A DNA stretch of 64,000 nucleotides from Hirundichthys speculiger (GCA_018398805.1 JAGFBZ010001567.1:1-64000); one strand, 5' to 3'. Shown: positions 19,777-31,490, counted from the first letter of the stretch. Program-made: numbers and translations. Notes: generated by a model from the letters alone, not told the origin.

Positions 19777-21130
19777 TCCAGGTCCAGGTCCAGGTGCAGA
19801 AAAGATCCAGATCCAGATCCAGATCCAGGTCCAGGTCCAGGTCCAGATCCAGATCCAGATCCAGATCCAGGTCCAGATCCAGATCCAGATCCAGGTCCAG
19901 GTCCAGGTCCAGGTCCAGGTCCAGGTCCAGGTCCAGGTCCAGATCCAGATCCAGATCCAGGTCCAGATCCAGTCCAGATCCAGATCCAGATCCAGATCCA
20001 GATCCAGATCCAGATCCAGATCCAGATCCAGATCCAGATCCAGATCCAGGTCCAGATCCAGATCCAGATCCAGATCCAGATCCAGATCCAGATCCAGATC
20101 CAGATCCAGATCCAGATCCAGATCCAGATCCAGATCCAGATCCAGATCCAGATCCAGATCCAGATCCAGATCCAGATCCAGATCCAGATCCAGATCCAGA
20201 TCCAGATCCAGGTTCAGACTCAGATCCAGATCCAGATCCAGATCCAGATCCAGATCCAGATCCAGATCCAGATCCAGATCCAGATCCAGATCCAGATCCA
20301 GATCCAGATCCAGATCCAGATCCAGATCCAGATCCAGATCCAGATCCAGATCCAGATCCAGATCCAGATCCAGATCCAGATCCAGATCCAGATCCAGATC
20401 CAGATCCAGGTCCAGACTCAGATCCAGATCCAGATCCAGATCCAGATCCAGATCCAGATCCAGATCCAGATCCAGATCCAGATCCAGATCCAGATCCAGA
20501 TCCAGATCCAGATCCAGATCCAGATCCAGATCCAGGTCCAGATCCAGATCCAGATCTCCAGATCCAGATCCAGATCCGATCCAGATCCAGATCCAGATCC
20601 AGATCCAGATCCAGATCCAGATCCAGATCCAGATCCAGATCCAGATCCAGATCCAGATCCAGATGATCCAGATCCAGATCCAGATCCAGATCCAGATCCA
20701 GATCCAGATCCAGATCCAGATCCAGATCCAGATCCAGATCCAGATCCAGATCCAGATCCAGATCCAGATCCAGATCCAGATCCAGATCCAGATCCAGATC
20801 CAGCTCCAGATCCAGATCCAGATCCAGATCCAGCTCCAGATCCAGATCCAGATCCAGATCCAGATCCAGATCCAGATCCAGATCCAGATCCAGATCCAGA
20901 TCCAGATCCAGATCCAGATCCAGATCCAGATCCAGATCCAGATCCAGATCCAGATCCAGATCCAGATCCAGATCCAGAATCAGATCAGATCCAGATCCAG
21001 ATCCAGATCCAGATCCAGATCAGATCCAGATCCAGATCCAGATCCAGATCCAGATCCAGATCCAGATCAGATCCAGATCCAGATCCAGATCCAGATCCAG
21101 ATCCAGATCCAGATGATGATGATGATCCAG
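19777..21130 (+). repeat. 1.35-kb (CCAGAT)n/(CCAGGT)n hexamer array
   Basis: Hexamer CCAGAT with interspersed CCAGGT, mostly near the start, and rare CCAGCT, CCAGACT and one- or two-base slips. All three forward frames stay open over long spans, giving (IQ)n, (RS)n and (DP)n. The apparent 481- and 290-residue proteins switch composition at each slip, which marks them as artefacts. The end grades into GAT repeats. Confidence 0.95.
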
Positions 21131-21540
21131 ATGGATGAATTCAGAAGATTCATTAGATTACAAAATCTTCACATTTGGAAAATGTGAAGATTTTGTTGGG
21201 AAAAACAGAGAAGTTCCAGAACCAGGTCCAGATAGAGGATTCGTGTTAGTCTGGTCAGAGAACCTTCCTGCTGGCAGAAACACAGAGACAGAGTAAACCA
21301 GAACCAGAACCATCCCAGTTCTGTTTTAAACTGGATCTGTTGTTCTGTTGTCGCAGGAGGGAGAACTAGTTTGATCTCTACAACACCAACAACCGGTCCA
21401 ACACCAGAACAGGTCCTCCCTCCCTCAGCTGACCGATCCGATCCGAGAAGAAGATATGAGCCGGGCCGAAGAGAAAGAGGAAGTGAAGAGATGGAGGAGG
21501 AGGAGAAGTTGAGATGGAGCTATTGAATGAGTGTTATGGG
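21131..21540. other. Unassigned DNA beginning with a 17-bp hairpin
   Basis: A perfect inverted repeat with arms 21160-21176 and 21180-21196 (ACAAAATCTTCACATTT and its complement, 3-nt loop) lies just past the hexamer array. The rest is unassigned, ending at a G run (about 21539-21553). Confidence 0.6.
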
Positions 21541-21769
21541 GGGGGGGGGGGGGTGTGAGGAATGATTTGGTGCCTGCAGGTGTTTTCATATCCTAAAACA
21601 GATCGATATTAGCGTTAGCGTTAGCGGTGCTGCTGACTGTACTGCAGCGGCAAATAAATAACCCTAATCACAAAACGCCCCCAGATTGACTCTCAATAGA
21701 ATTATCATTCTTTTTCTCTTGGCAGATTTGGATATTGCTCCTTCAGGGTTCTCAAATGACTTTGTTGTT

Positions 21770-21770
<1 letters not shown>

Positions 21771-21812
<42 letters not shown>
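21771..21812 (+). repeat. TG microsatellite
   Basis: Pure TG dinucleotide run. Confidence 0.95.
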
Positions 21813-21814
<2 letters not shown>

Positions 21815-21882
21815 CGTGCTCCTTTATCTTTGTGTTGAGGGCATTCAAATTTCATTGAGTCAATGAACTATGGCCATTATAT

Positions 21883-22160
21883 GAAGTGTGTGTGTGTAAT
21901 TTTGTGACAGTGTGTATAAATTGGTGCTGTTGTGTGAGGACGGGTGTGCTTGATTTTGTCTGCCTGTATGTGTGTGTGTGTGTGTGTGTGTGTCTGCATG
22001 TGTGTGTGTGTGTGTTTCCATGGACTGTGAACAACAACAGGCCGCAGTAATTGAATCTTCATCTGAGCCCTTAAGTCTAACCATTAGACAATGATAACAG
22101 AATGTGGCCACACACACACACTCACACACACGTGCGCGTGCACGCACACACACACACACA
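21883..22160. repeat. Cluster of short TG and CA runs
   Basis: TG runs near 21884-21898 and 21967-22016, then CA/CG-alternating runs near 22108-22160 on the same strand. TG followed by CA makes a loose inverted arrangement, and the CG-containing stretch ACGTGCGCGTGCACGC is alternating purine-pyrimidine with Z-DNA potential. Confidence 0.85.
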
Positions 22161-23165
22161 GCCTGTTCAGTCTCATTACAGTAACAGTAAAGCAGTAGCT
22201 GAAGTGCACAGCGGTGGGGTTTGTCTTTCATCATTAAGAGCTGATGGCCCGCTGCGTTTAAGCCCTCAGAGATCACAGAAAGCAATAAATAGAGGAAAGT
22301 GAGAAAAAGTTACGGGGTTGTGTTTTAACCAGCTATTAATATGTTATGTTTTTATGTTATTATGTTTTCCGTGTAAGAGAATATTTCAGTTGGAAAAGGA
22401 AAAGCCCCTTAACGCCAGCTGTAACTGCACACAGCCAGCGTCGTGATGAAATCTGCCGCAGTCAGTCAGGTGGAAATGCAATTCTCACACAGCGTGTCTT
22501 CTTTCCATCCCGAGTAGAGACGCCGCCGCCGCAGGTACGCTCCTCATCACCGCGGGCAGAAACAAGTCATCATCCTCGGGGCGGGAAAACGACATCTCCA
22601 CAGGTAGAAGCGTGATTGCTGATACAACTACAGCGGCGTTCAGGCTCAGGGATGGAGGACGTGGTCACATGTCTGGCGCTGTCCTCACTGCTGACTAATA
22701 ACTGTAGTCACCGCTACTTTAACTGTTGTCTTAATGGAGCTGCACCTCCCCCCAGTTCTAATTCAGCTCCACTCTGCAGAAAGCACTGGGATGGAATTGG
22801 CTGAGACCTGCAAAACGCAATACGGTTTGTGATCAATAATAATAAATAAACAGGACTCGAAGTGAAAAGCCCCACTAGCGACACCTAGAGGACGTAAACG
22901 TCTTTACATCTTTGAAATGCAAATGTTACACGAAGAAAGTACGTCATCGTGGTTCTGACTGGGACAAAAAGACATCTGTGGAGTGTTTGTTGGATTTATC
23001 TCCAGAGCTTTAAAAGTGATTCTGTCACTAAACTGTGTTTATTTTGTTGAGTTTATGAGCCACGTTGAGAACTGAAATCACCGTCTTTGTTTCCGTTGGG
23101 TTCTGGTTGAGTCAAAGGTTACTGGAAACTGCTGCTGTCTCCTTCAACCTTGATCGTCTGTTTCT
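22161..23165. other. Unassigned DNA, about 1 kb
   Basis: No gene or transposon recognised. Frames of 62-89 codons are unsupported. Confidence 0.4.
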
Positions 23166-23173
23166 GCCTCAGC

Positions 23174-24044
23174 TAGAGGAGGGCGGATCGATCCAAATAT
23201 CGATTATATCGATACCAACTCTGGTATTGATATCGAATGATACTCGTGTAAAAAGATCGATACTCAAGCTTTTTTTTTCTCTCCCACAACACTAAGAATT
23301 CATTAAAGTCTGTTTCTGACACACTGTCACTGTGTCCCCCCCCCCCCCCCCCGCCCCCCCGGCTAAGAGGCATCGGCCAAACAAGCATGCAGGTAGACTT
23401 AGTCTGGCCCCTCCCCCAGCCCCGCCCACTTAGAAAAGACATTAAGGAAACATAAAGGAAAGACAAAAGGGAAAAAAAAAGGGAAAAAAGAAAAGGAAAA
23501 AGAAAAGAAAAGAAAAAGGAAAAAAAACAGAAAAAAAAACAAGAAAAAGAAAAAGGAAAAAAGAATTAAAAACTTAACGCAAACTCAAAAAAACAAACTA
23601 AAGGCAAAAAGAAAAAAAAAAATTAAAAAAAACATTCCAAAAAAAACTTCACAATGAATTACCCAAAAGAAATAAAAGTGAAAACAATAAAGTGAAATCC
23701 CCCCTCACAATAAAACCTTTAAAGAAAAAAAAACAAAAATTCCAAAAAGGAAAAATAAAATCATTTAACAGAACAATTTAACTCCAATCAATATTTACAC
23801 AAAAATGTTAATTGTGATAATAAAGTATTTTGCTGTCACCTATAAAGTTTGACGAAATGTTATCCTAGGTTTTAACAAAATAATCCAAAGATGAAAATCA
23901 CAAAAACGCCAAAAGGTCGGCAGTTTCATGATAGATTAAGCTTAATATGAAAAAGTATCGGTATTGGTATCGGTATCGGCGATACTGGCCCTGAATTTAC
24001 TTGGTATCGGATCGATTCCTAGATTCCCAGTATCACCAGCTCTA
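23174..24044. mobile_element. hAT-like non-autonomous element
   Basis: Imperfect terminal repeats: the left end is TAGAGGAGGGCGGATCGAT, and the right end reads inward as TAGAGCTGGTGATACTGGG. Flanks are GCCTCAGC (23166-23173) and TCCTCAGC (24045-24052), 7 of 8 matching, the 8-bp duplication size of hAT elements. Both ends carry ATCGATA/GGTATCGG-rich DNA typical of a fish hAT MITE family. The interior is low complexity: a C run near 23336-23352 and about 300 bp of A-rich/AAAAG sequence. No transposase is present. Confidence 0.7.
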
Positions 24045-24052
24045 TCCTCAGC

Positions 24053-24862
24053 TACGTCTGTATTTGCTCCTTATTGCAGTTGAATAAGGATTTTACAGCA
24101 TTTCAAACATAACAATGAACATATTTAAACACACAATTCTTTATAACATTAATAACATTCAAAGGAATGAAAAAAAAAAAAAAAGAAAAACTGACGGAAA
24201 AAGTGCTGTCTTTCAAAATAAAAGTGCGCTTCCACTTCCTGTTCATAATATAGCGCAACAACATCACACCATTACACTCATACATTTCTTTGACAACCGT
24301 GTCCTCAGGTGTTGTATGTTCGACAGGTGAAGGTGCTCTCAGCTGCAGAGTCGTTTTTATAAGTTTTGGAGCTTGTAGAAATGTTCTCTGTAACGTTTGT
24401 CTGTGTGATTGATAACTGATCAGCGATGTGTCGATGATCAAACAGAACCGTCTCGTTCTTCTGTCGAGCTGCTGGTTTTGTTCCTTCAGCATCACCTGCT
24501 GAGTCGAGCTGTTCACCGTTGGGGAATCATCTCTGACATCGTCTCACGCTAACACATACCCCGCTGGGGTGATCTGCTCCGAGGTTGTACGCTGGAGCGA
24601 CCATCATCATCGTCATGGTAACCCTAACAGGTTCCAGTAGATCTCCGACCCATTCAGCCTCCCTGTGGGTCTCTAGTGGACCCAGATCTGTAGAAGACAC
24701 TGAAGGTTCCTCAGTCTTTGGTGTCGTCGTCAGGAAACCCTGGTCCTGGTCTCGCTTCAGCTCAGTTTACCCACAATGCACCCTGGTTTTTCTTCATGTT
24801 TTAATGTCGTTGTGGAAGATGCAGCTAAAGGGCTGCCAGCTGGACGACAACCATCTCCACGG
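24053..24862. other. Unassigned DNA
   Basis: No feature supported. The 137-codon minus frame 24103-24516 has no recognised domain, and its phenylalanine run arises from poly-A. Confidence 0.4.
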
Positions 24863-25220
24863 GATCTGCTGGTTTCCACCTCAGATCTGCTGGTTTCCAC
24901 CTCAGATCTGCTGGTTTCCACCTCAGATCTGTTGGTTTCTACCTCAGATCTGCTGGTTTCCTCCTCAGATCTGCTGGTTTCCACCTCAGATCTGCTGGTT
25001 TCCACCTCAGATCTGCTGGTTTCCACCTCAGATCTGCTGGTTTCCACCTCAGATCTGCTGGTTTCCACCTCAGATCTGCTGGTTTCCACCTCAGATCTGC
25101 TGGTTTCCACCTCAGATCTGCTGGTTTCCACCTCAGATCTGCTGGTTTCCACCTCAGATCTGCTGGTTTCCACCTCAGATCTGCTGGTTTCCACCTCAGA
25201 TCTGCTGGTTTCCACCTCAG
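24863..25220 (+). repeat. 21-bp minisatellite (AGATCTGCTGG... type)
   Basis: About 17 very uniform units of 21 bp containing AGATCTGCTGGTTTCCACCT. Divisible by three, so frames on both strands remain open (LLVSTSD, ICWFPPQ and others). Uniformity suggests recent expansion. Confidence 0.95.
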
Positions 25221-25273
25221 AGGTGTGCAATGCAGGAAATTTAACAGTCCAAAGGGGGGTGTCTGTTTCTTTG

Positions 25274-25503
25274 AAAGATTTGGGTGGGCTGCCCCGGTGG
25301 GACAGTGGTTAGGGCAGGCGGCCATATACAGAGGCTACAGTCCTCGTGCGGCTGGTCGTGAGTTCGATTCCTGGCTCGGCGACTCTTTCCTGCATGTCTT
25401 CCCCATTCTCTCTGCCCCCCTTCCTGTCTCTCAACTTTCAATAAAGGCCACTAGAGCCAAAAAAATCTTTAAATAAAAGAAAAAAAAAAAAAAGATTTGG
25501 GTG
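25274..25503 (+). mobile_element. tRNA-derived SINE with 13-bp target duplication
   Basis: The body 25287-25490 begins GGCTGCCCCGGTGGGACAGT, contains an A-box-like GTGGTTAGGGC (about 25305-25315) and a B box GAGTTCGATTCC (25360-25371), then a pyrimidine-rich tail region ending in AATAAAGG, GAGCC and an A-rich tail. The duplication AAAGATTTGGGTG flanks it at 25274-25286 and 25491-25503. The form matches a SINE family that I recall as widespread in teleosts. The perfect duplication indicates fairly recent L1/L2-type machinery insertion. Confidence 0.92.
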
Positions 25504-25643
25504 CTGGTGCTGCCAGAAGAACCAGAACCAGGCTGGGCCGTCCATCCCAGTCACTGCTGATTTACGGGGACTTTCACTCAAGTCACAGTTTTATAGCTGT
25601 TTAACAAAATGTCTGCTTGGCTAAAGTCAGGAACAGAAGAGGA

Positions 25644-26315
25644 CTAAGGGCCAATTCCAATTCCTCTCTTAACCCTCAATTTTTAACCCTCAATCTTAAC
25701 CCTCTAAAGTAAGTGTCAGGTCTATCTAGTGACTTAGAAATGGGACACTCCTCAGTGCAGTTACGTCTTCAGACTGAAATGTATCAGAGTCGTGTTGTCT
25801 CTGTATTTCCTGAAATGACTCAGGGATAATATTGAAAAGAGCGCTGTATATTCTCTAAATAATATTAGCAAATAACACAATAGAGGAAACATTATTCAGT
25901 CCTCCGTCGCTACACAACAAGGTATACAAGTAACGTGAAGCAGACCGGGACCCGCCGGCGACTGGAACTCGCTGACGGCAAACATCGTAAAGTAAAAAAA
26001 TAAATATTACACAACAACGATGTTAATCCATGAAAAAAGTCTAAAACAAAGACAATAAAATGGTTTCGTAACATTTATATCATTAAGATATACGAAGATA
26101 CTTACATTTGTAGCTAGCTTTTTTTGTCACCATTCTTTTCGAAGATGTCTTGGCTAAATTACCCAGTGCCTTCTGGATAGCCCTTACTACCAAGGGTGGT
26201 GTCAGAAAATCTCAATTTTGAGGGCGATACAGCCCTTAAACTGGTCCCTCAATTTGACTTTCTAAGAATCGGGTTGAGATTGAGGGTTAAGGGAGGAATT
26301 GGAATTCACCCTTAG
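25644..26315. mobile_element. 672-bp MITE with inverted terminal repeats
   Basis: Left end CTAAGGGCCAATTCCAATTC; the right end read inward is CTAAGGGTGAATTCCAATTC. Matching continues through TTAACCCTCAAT for at least 35 bp. No clear direct duplication outside the repeats could be fixed, so the superfamily is open. No transposase is present in the interior. Confidence 0.8.
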
Positions 26316-27152
26316 TTGTGGTATAAAACCATCATGGATGTCATGTCTCCAAATGTCCCTGTACCTCTGCCAGGTACCCCCCCCCCCGCCTCACCTCCAT
26401 GACCTTCACACCTGTGCTGCGTGGCAACATTCAGTTTCATCTGCATGGATATAAAGTCTTGGGTTTTGTAATTATTTCACATTTTCCAGTGAGAGCAGGT
26501 GGTTTTAATCAGCTGATATCAGAGACATAAAAGGTTTCAGAGTCTCAGAGCTGCAGCTGAAACCTTTATTTATTTTACCTGCTCCCATCCATGACCGCTT
26601 TGTTGAATTTAATGCTGCATGTTTTTCTTTATCTTAATATGAATCTTTGACGGCAACAAGTCTAGTTTTGGGAGAGAAAAAGCCTCAGATGTCCTCGGAT
26701 GAATTCAGAGATCTCTTTTTCGTTTAATTGATAACATTTACACCGTTGTTATGTTGTAATAAAATCATTATGAGACTGACGGTGACTCTTTAAAAAGCTT
26801 GAAAACAGAAAAAGCAGTGAAACAGTAGAAAGGTGTGTTTTTAGTTTTAACACAGAACTTAGAGATGTTTGTGTTTAGATGTAGAAGAGAGAATATCAGC
26901 TGTAGTTAATGATGTTTGATGATCTGGGCTGTAACAGTTGTAACTTTTACTAACTACAGTGTCTAAAGTGGCAAAGAATCTAAACTTTATTAAATGTCTT
27001 TATCTAATGTCACAGCTTCTCACCATATTCTACTTTTATTGATTGTGTTATATTGGCACAAAAATCAATCGATGGTGCAAAACTCAGTGGAAGGTGTTTG
27101 TGAGTCAGCCAGGTGACCTGCTGAGGTCTGGATGATCCCCCACACCTGCAGC
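26316..27152. other. Unassigned DNA
   Basis: AT-rich sequence, no feature supported. A C run lies near 26379-26387. Confidence 0.4.
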
Positions 27153-27390
27153 AAGGTTATTATCGTTAACGAAAACCAACGAAATAACGAAAACTAGAAT
27201 TAAAAAAAACATTTCCGTTAACTGAAATAAAATAAAAAGTTTTTTAAAGTTTAAAGTTTTTAAAAAAACGGTAACTAACTGAAACTGTATAATGTGTTTA
27301 TAAAACGAACTAAAATTAAGTATAATATTGTAAAGAACGTCCTTCGTTTTCATATTTGTAATTTTTTTTCCTCATAAACATTTTAAAATC
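27153..27390. mobile_element. Interspersed repeat of the TTATCGTTAACGAAAAC type
   Basis: Contains TTATCGTTAACGAAAAC, GTTAACTGAAATAAAATAAA and an AACTAACTGAAACTGTATAA run. I recall this dispersed repeat from many teleost introns; class unknown to me. The call rests on recall, not on ends or duplications visible here. Confidence 0.45.
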
Positions 27391-27435
27391 TATTCACTTC
27401 ACTCCACCGTACAACAACAATCGCAAAAAAGCCAA

Positions 27436-29300
27436 AGCTAGCCCCCTGGTAAAAGAAGCTAACCAAGACTAGCTGGATAAGCTAGCCTGAGCTAGCCCCC
27501 TGGTAAGAGAAGCTAACCAAGACTAGCTGGATAAGCTAGCCTGAGCTAGCCCCCGGGAAAGAAGGCTAACCAAGACTAGCTGGATAAGCTAGCCTAAGCT
27601 AGCCCCCTGGAAAGAAGGCTAACCAAGACTAGCTGGATAAGCTAGCCTAAGCTAGCCCCCTGGAAAGAAGGCTAACCAAGACTAGCTGGATAAGCTAGCC
27701 TAAGCTAGCCCCCTGGAAGAAGGCTAACCAAGACTACTGGATAAGCTAGCCTAAGCTAGCCCCCTGGAAAGAAGCTAACCAAGACTAGCTGGATAAGCTA
27801 GCCTAAGCTAGCCCCCTGGAAAGAGAAGCTAACCAAGACTAGCTGGATAAGCTAGCCTAAGCTAGCCCCCTGGAAAGAAGGCTAACCAAGACTAGCTGGA
27901 TAAGCTAGCCTAAGCTAGCCCCCCCAGGAAAGAAGGCTAACCAAGACTAGCTGGATAAGCTAGCCTAAGCTAGCCCCCTGGAAAGAAGGCTAACCAAGAC
28001 TAGCTGGATAAGCTAGCCTAAGCTAGCCCCCTGGAAAGAAGGCTAACCAAGACTACCTGGATAAGCTAGCCTAAGCTAGCCCCCTGGAAAGAAGGCTAAC
28101 CAAGACTAGCTGGATAAGCTAGCCTAAGCTAGCCCCCTGGAAAGAAGGCTAACCAAGACTAGCTGGATAAGCTAGCCTAAGCTAGCCCCCTGGAAAGAAG
28201 CTAACCAAGACTAGCTGGATAAGCTAGCCTAAGCTAGCCCCCTGGAAAGAAGGCTAACCAAGACTAGCTGGATAAGCTAGCCTAAGCTAGCCCCCTGGAA
28301 AGAAGGCTAACCAAGACTAGCTGGATAAGATAGCCTAAGCTAGCCCCCTGGAAAGAAAGCTAACCAAGACTAGCTGGATAAGCTAGCCTAAGCTAGCCCC
28401 CTGGAAAGAAGGCTAACCAAGACTAGCTGGATAAGCTAGCCTAAGCTAGCCCCCTGGAAAGAAGCTAACCAAGACTAGCTGGATAAGCTAGCCTAAGCTA
28501 GCCCCCTGGAAAGAAGGCTAACCAAGACTAGCTGGATAAGCTAGCCTAAGCTAGCCCCCTGGAAAGAAGGCTAACCAAGACTAGCTGGATAAGCTAGCCT
28601 AAGCTAGCCCCCTGGAAAGAAGGCTAACCAAGACTAGCTGGATAAGCTAGCCTAAGCTAGCCCCCTGGAAAGAAGGCTAACCAAGACTAGCTGGATAAGC
28701 TAGCCTAAGCTAGCCCCCTGGAAGAGAAGCTAACCAAGACTAGCTGGATAAGCTAGCCTAAGCTAGCCCCCTGGAAAGAAGGCTAACCAAGACTAGCTGG
28801 ATAAGCTAGCCTAAGCTAGCCCCCTGGAAAGAAAGCTAACCAAGACTAGCTGGATAAGCTAGCCTAAGCTAGCCCCCTGGAAAGAAGGCTAACCAAGACT
28901 AGCTGGATAAGCTAGCCTAAGCTAGCCCCCTGGAAAGAAGGCTAACCAAGACTAGCTGGATAAGCTAGCCTAAGCTAGCCCCCTGGAAAGAAGGCTAACC
29001 AAGACTAGCTGGATAAGCTAGCTAAGCTAGCCCCCTGGAAAGAAGGCTAACCAAGACTAGCTGGATAAGCTAGCCTAAGCTAGCCCCCTGGAAAGAAGGC
29101 TAACCAAGACTAGCTGGATAAGCTAGCCTAAGCTAGCCCCCTGGAAAGAAGGCTAACCAAGACTAGCTGGATAAGCTAGCCTAACCTAGCCCCCAGGAAA
29201 GAAGGCTAACCAGACTAGCTTAGCTAGCCCAAAGAAAGAGAGCTAACCAAGACTAGCTGGATAAGCTAGCCTAAGCTAGCCCCCTGTAAAGAGAAGCTAC
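27436..29300 (+). repeat. 53-bp GCTAGC-rich minisatellite, about 35 units
   Basis: Each unit contains GCTAGCCCCCTGGAAAGAAG, then GCTAACCAAGACTAGCTGG, then ATAAGCTAGCCTAA. GCTAGC palindromes and related AGCTAG/CTAGCT words recur three or four times per unit in both orientations. Most units are nearly identical, with 1-3 base indels in GAAAGAAGG or CCCCC tracts. No reading frame persists, because the period is not divisible by three. Confidence 0.95.
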
Positions 29301-29479
29301 AGCTGCAGGCCAGTCAGCGTTGGGAAGGAACGGGAGAAAACAGCAACTATAATGGACTGTTTCCATGGAGACCAGATAGCTGCTGATCAGTAAATACGCA
29401 GGAACACCACAAGAGGGAAGACGCATTGATAAATATGTTTATTGAGACCAGAATGTAAAAATGAATATGTGATTCGATT

Positions 29480-30856
29480 CTTCCACAGGTCCTGGAGGTC
29501 CTCCACAAGACCTGGCGGTCTTCCACAGGTCACAGCGGTCTTCCACAGGTCACAGCGGTCTTCCACAGGTCATGACGGTCTTCCACAGGTCCTTGCGGTC
29601 TTCCACAGGTCCTGGCGGTCTTTCACAGGTCCTGGAGGTCCTCCACAGGTCCTGGAGGTCCTCCACAAGACCTGGCGGTCTTCCACAGGTCATGGCGGTC
29701 TTCCACTGGTCCTGGCGGTCCTCCACAGGTCATGACGGTCTTCCACAGGTCCTTGCGGTCTTCCACAGGTCCTTGCGGTCTTCCACAGGTCCTGGCGGTC
29801 TTCCACAGGTCATGACGGTCTTCCACAGGTCCTGGAGGTCCTCCACAAGACCTGGCGGTCTTCGGCAGGTCCTGGCGGTCTTCCACAGGTCATGGCGGTC
29901 TTCCACAGGTCACAGCGGTCTTCCACAGGTCCTGGCGGTCTTCCACAGGTCATGGCGGTCTTCCACAGGTCCTGGCGGTCTTTCACAGGTCCTGGCGGTC
30001 TTCGGCAGGTCCTGGCGGTCCTCCACAGGTCCTGACGGTCTTCCACAGGTCCTGGCGGTCTTCCACAGGTCATGGCGGTCTTCCACAGCTCATGGCGGTC
30101 TTCCACAGGTCCTGCTGGTCCTCCACAGGTCCTGGCTGTCTTCCACATGTCCTGGAGGTCCTCCACAGGTCCTGACGGTCCTCCACAGGTCCTGGAGGTC
30201 TTCCACAGGTCCTGGCGGTCTTCCACAGGTCCTGAAGGTCCTCCACGGGTCCTGGCGGTCTTCCACAGGTCCTGGCGGTCCTCCACAGGTCCTGACGGTC
30301 TTCCACGGGTCCTGACGGTCCTCCACAGGTCCTGGCGGTCTTCCACAGGTCCTGGTGGTCCTCCACAGGTCCTGACGGTCTTCCACACGTCCTGGCGGTC
30401 TTCCACAGGTCCTGGCGGTCCTCCACAGGTCCTGATGGTCCTCCACAGGTCATGGCGGTCTTCCACAGGTCATGGCGATCTTCCACAGGTCATGACGGTC
30501 CTTCACAGGTCCTGGCCGTCCACCACAGGTCCTGACGGTCTTCCACGGGTCATGGCGGTCTTCCACAGGTCACGGAGGTCTTCCACAGGTCCTGGCGGTC
30601 TTCCACAGGTCATGGCGGTCTTCCACAGGTCATGACGGTCCTTCACAGGTCCTGGCTGTCCACCACAGGTCCTGATGGTCCTCCACAGGTCCTGACAGTC
30701 TTCCACAGGTCCTGGCGGTCTTCCACAGGTCCTGACAGTCTTCCACAGGTCCTGACGGTCTTCCACAGGTCCTGGAGGTCCTCCACAAGTCCTGACGGTC
30801 TTCCACAGGTCCTGACGGTCTTCCACAGGTCCTGACGGTCTTCCACAGGTCCTGGC
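29480..30856 (+). repeat. 20-bp minisatellite, about 68 units
   Basis: Unit TTCCACAGGTCCTGGCGGTC with variants CATGGCGGTC, CATGACGGTC, CTCCACAGG and CACAAGACC. The pattern keeps several frames open on both strands (60-codon cycles such as VFHRSWRSSTG and MEDRQDLWKT), none a real protein. Confidence 0.95.
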
Positions 30857-31208
30857 CCGAGGCCTGAGTTGATGCAGAACTTTCCAGAAAAGAACAGGCA
30901 TAAATTAAAGCTTGATCAGTTGTCTCCGGGCCGACTGTTGTTGGAACCAGGTCTTCATGTGGAACAGAACCAGCAGCCAGATCATGAAGTCACTGGTTAG
31001 AAAACCTTCCCATAAATAACACAAAAGCTGTTTTAACAGAGTTTCACACTGAGCTGACGCTCAACTGGAGGAAAAATTAAGAAGTTCCCACAGAAAGAGG
31101 AGAACATTCCGGTTAAAACAGAGGCTTCTCAGGATGGGACTTAAATTACTGGAGGAGACACCAGTTTGATGAAAGACAGATCATTTTAGTGGTAATTATT
31201 ACCCGGGA
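30857..31208. other. Unassigned DNA
   Basis: No feature supported. Confidence 0.4.
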
Positions 31209-31490
31209 TGGGGAACCAGGACCAGAACCAGGACCAGGACCAGAACCAGAACCAGGACGAGAACCAGAACCAGAACCAGAACCAGGACCAGTACCAGGAC
31301 CAGAACCAGGACCAGTACCAGAACCAGGACCAGTACCAGGACCAGAACCAGTTCTGTCGATGACTGCAGGCCGTACGTCTACAGTTCTGATGTACAGGTG
31401 CGTGGAGGTCCTGGTTCTGGTCCTGGTACTGGTTCTGGTTCTGGTCCTGGTTCTGGTTCTGGTTCTGGTACTGGTCCTGGTTCTGGTGCG
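31209..31490. repeat. Inverted pair of CCAGAA/CCAGGA hexamer arrays
   Basis: From about 31215 to 31350 the plus strand carries mixed CCAGAA, CCAGGA and CCAGTA hexamers. From about 31407 to 31488 it carries their reverse complements (TTCTGG, TCCTGG, TACTGG). A unique spacer of about 57 bp lies between. The two arms can form a large imperfect hairpin. Confidence 0.9.

Noticed and set aside
19742..21187. 481- and 290-codon frames with RS, IQ and DP dipeptide runs, superficially like an SR splicing protein
   Set aside because: These arise from the CCAGAT hexamer. Dipeptide type switches at each small slip and no flanking domain exists.
25287..25375. tRNA gene
   Set aside because: A-box and B-box-like words are present, but no acceptor stem pairs. 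The A-rich tail and flanking duplication show it is a SINE.
27436..29300. CRISPR-like regular array
   Set aside because: Units are contiguous with no unique spacers, and the context is vertebrate; it is a minisatellite.
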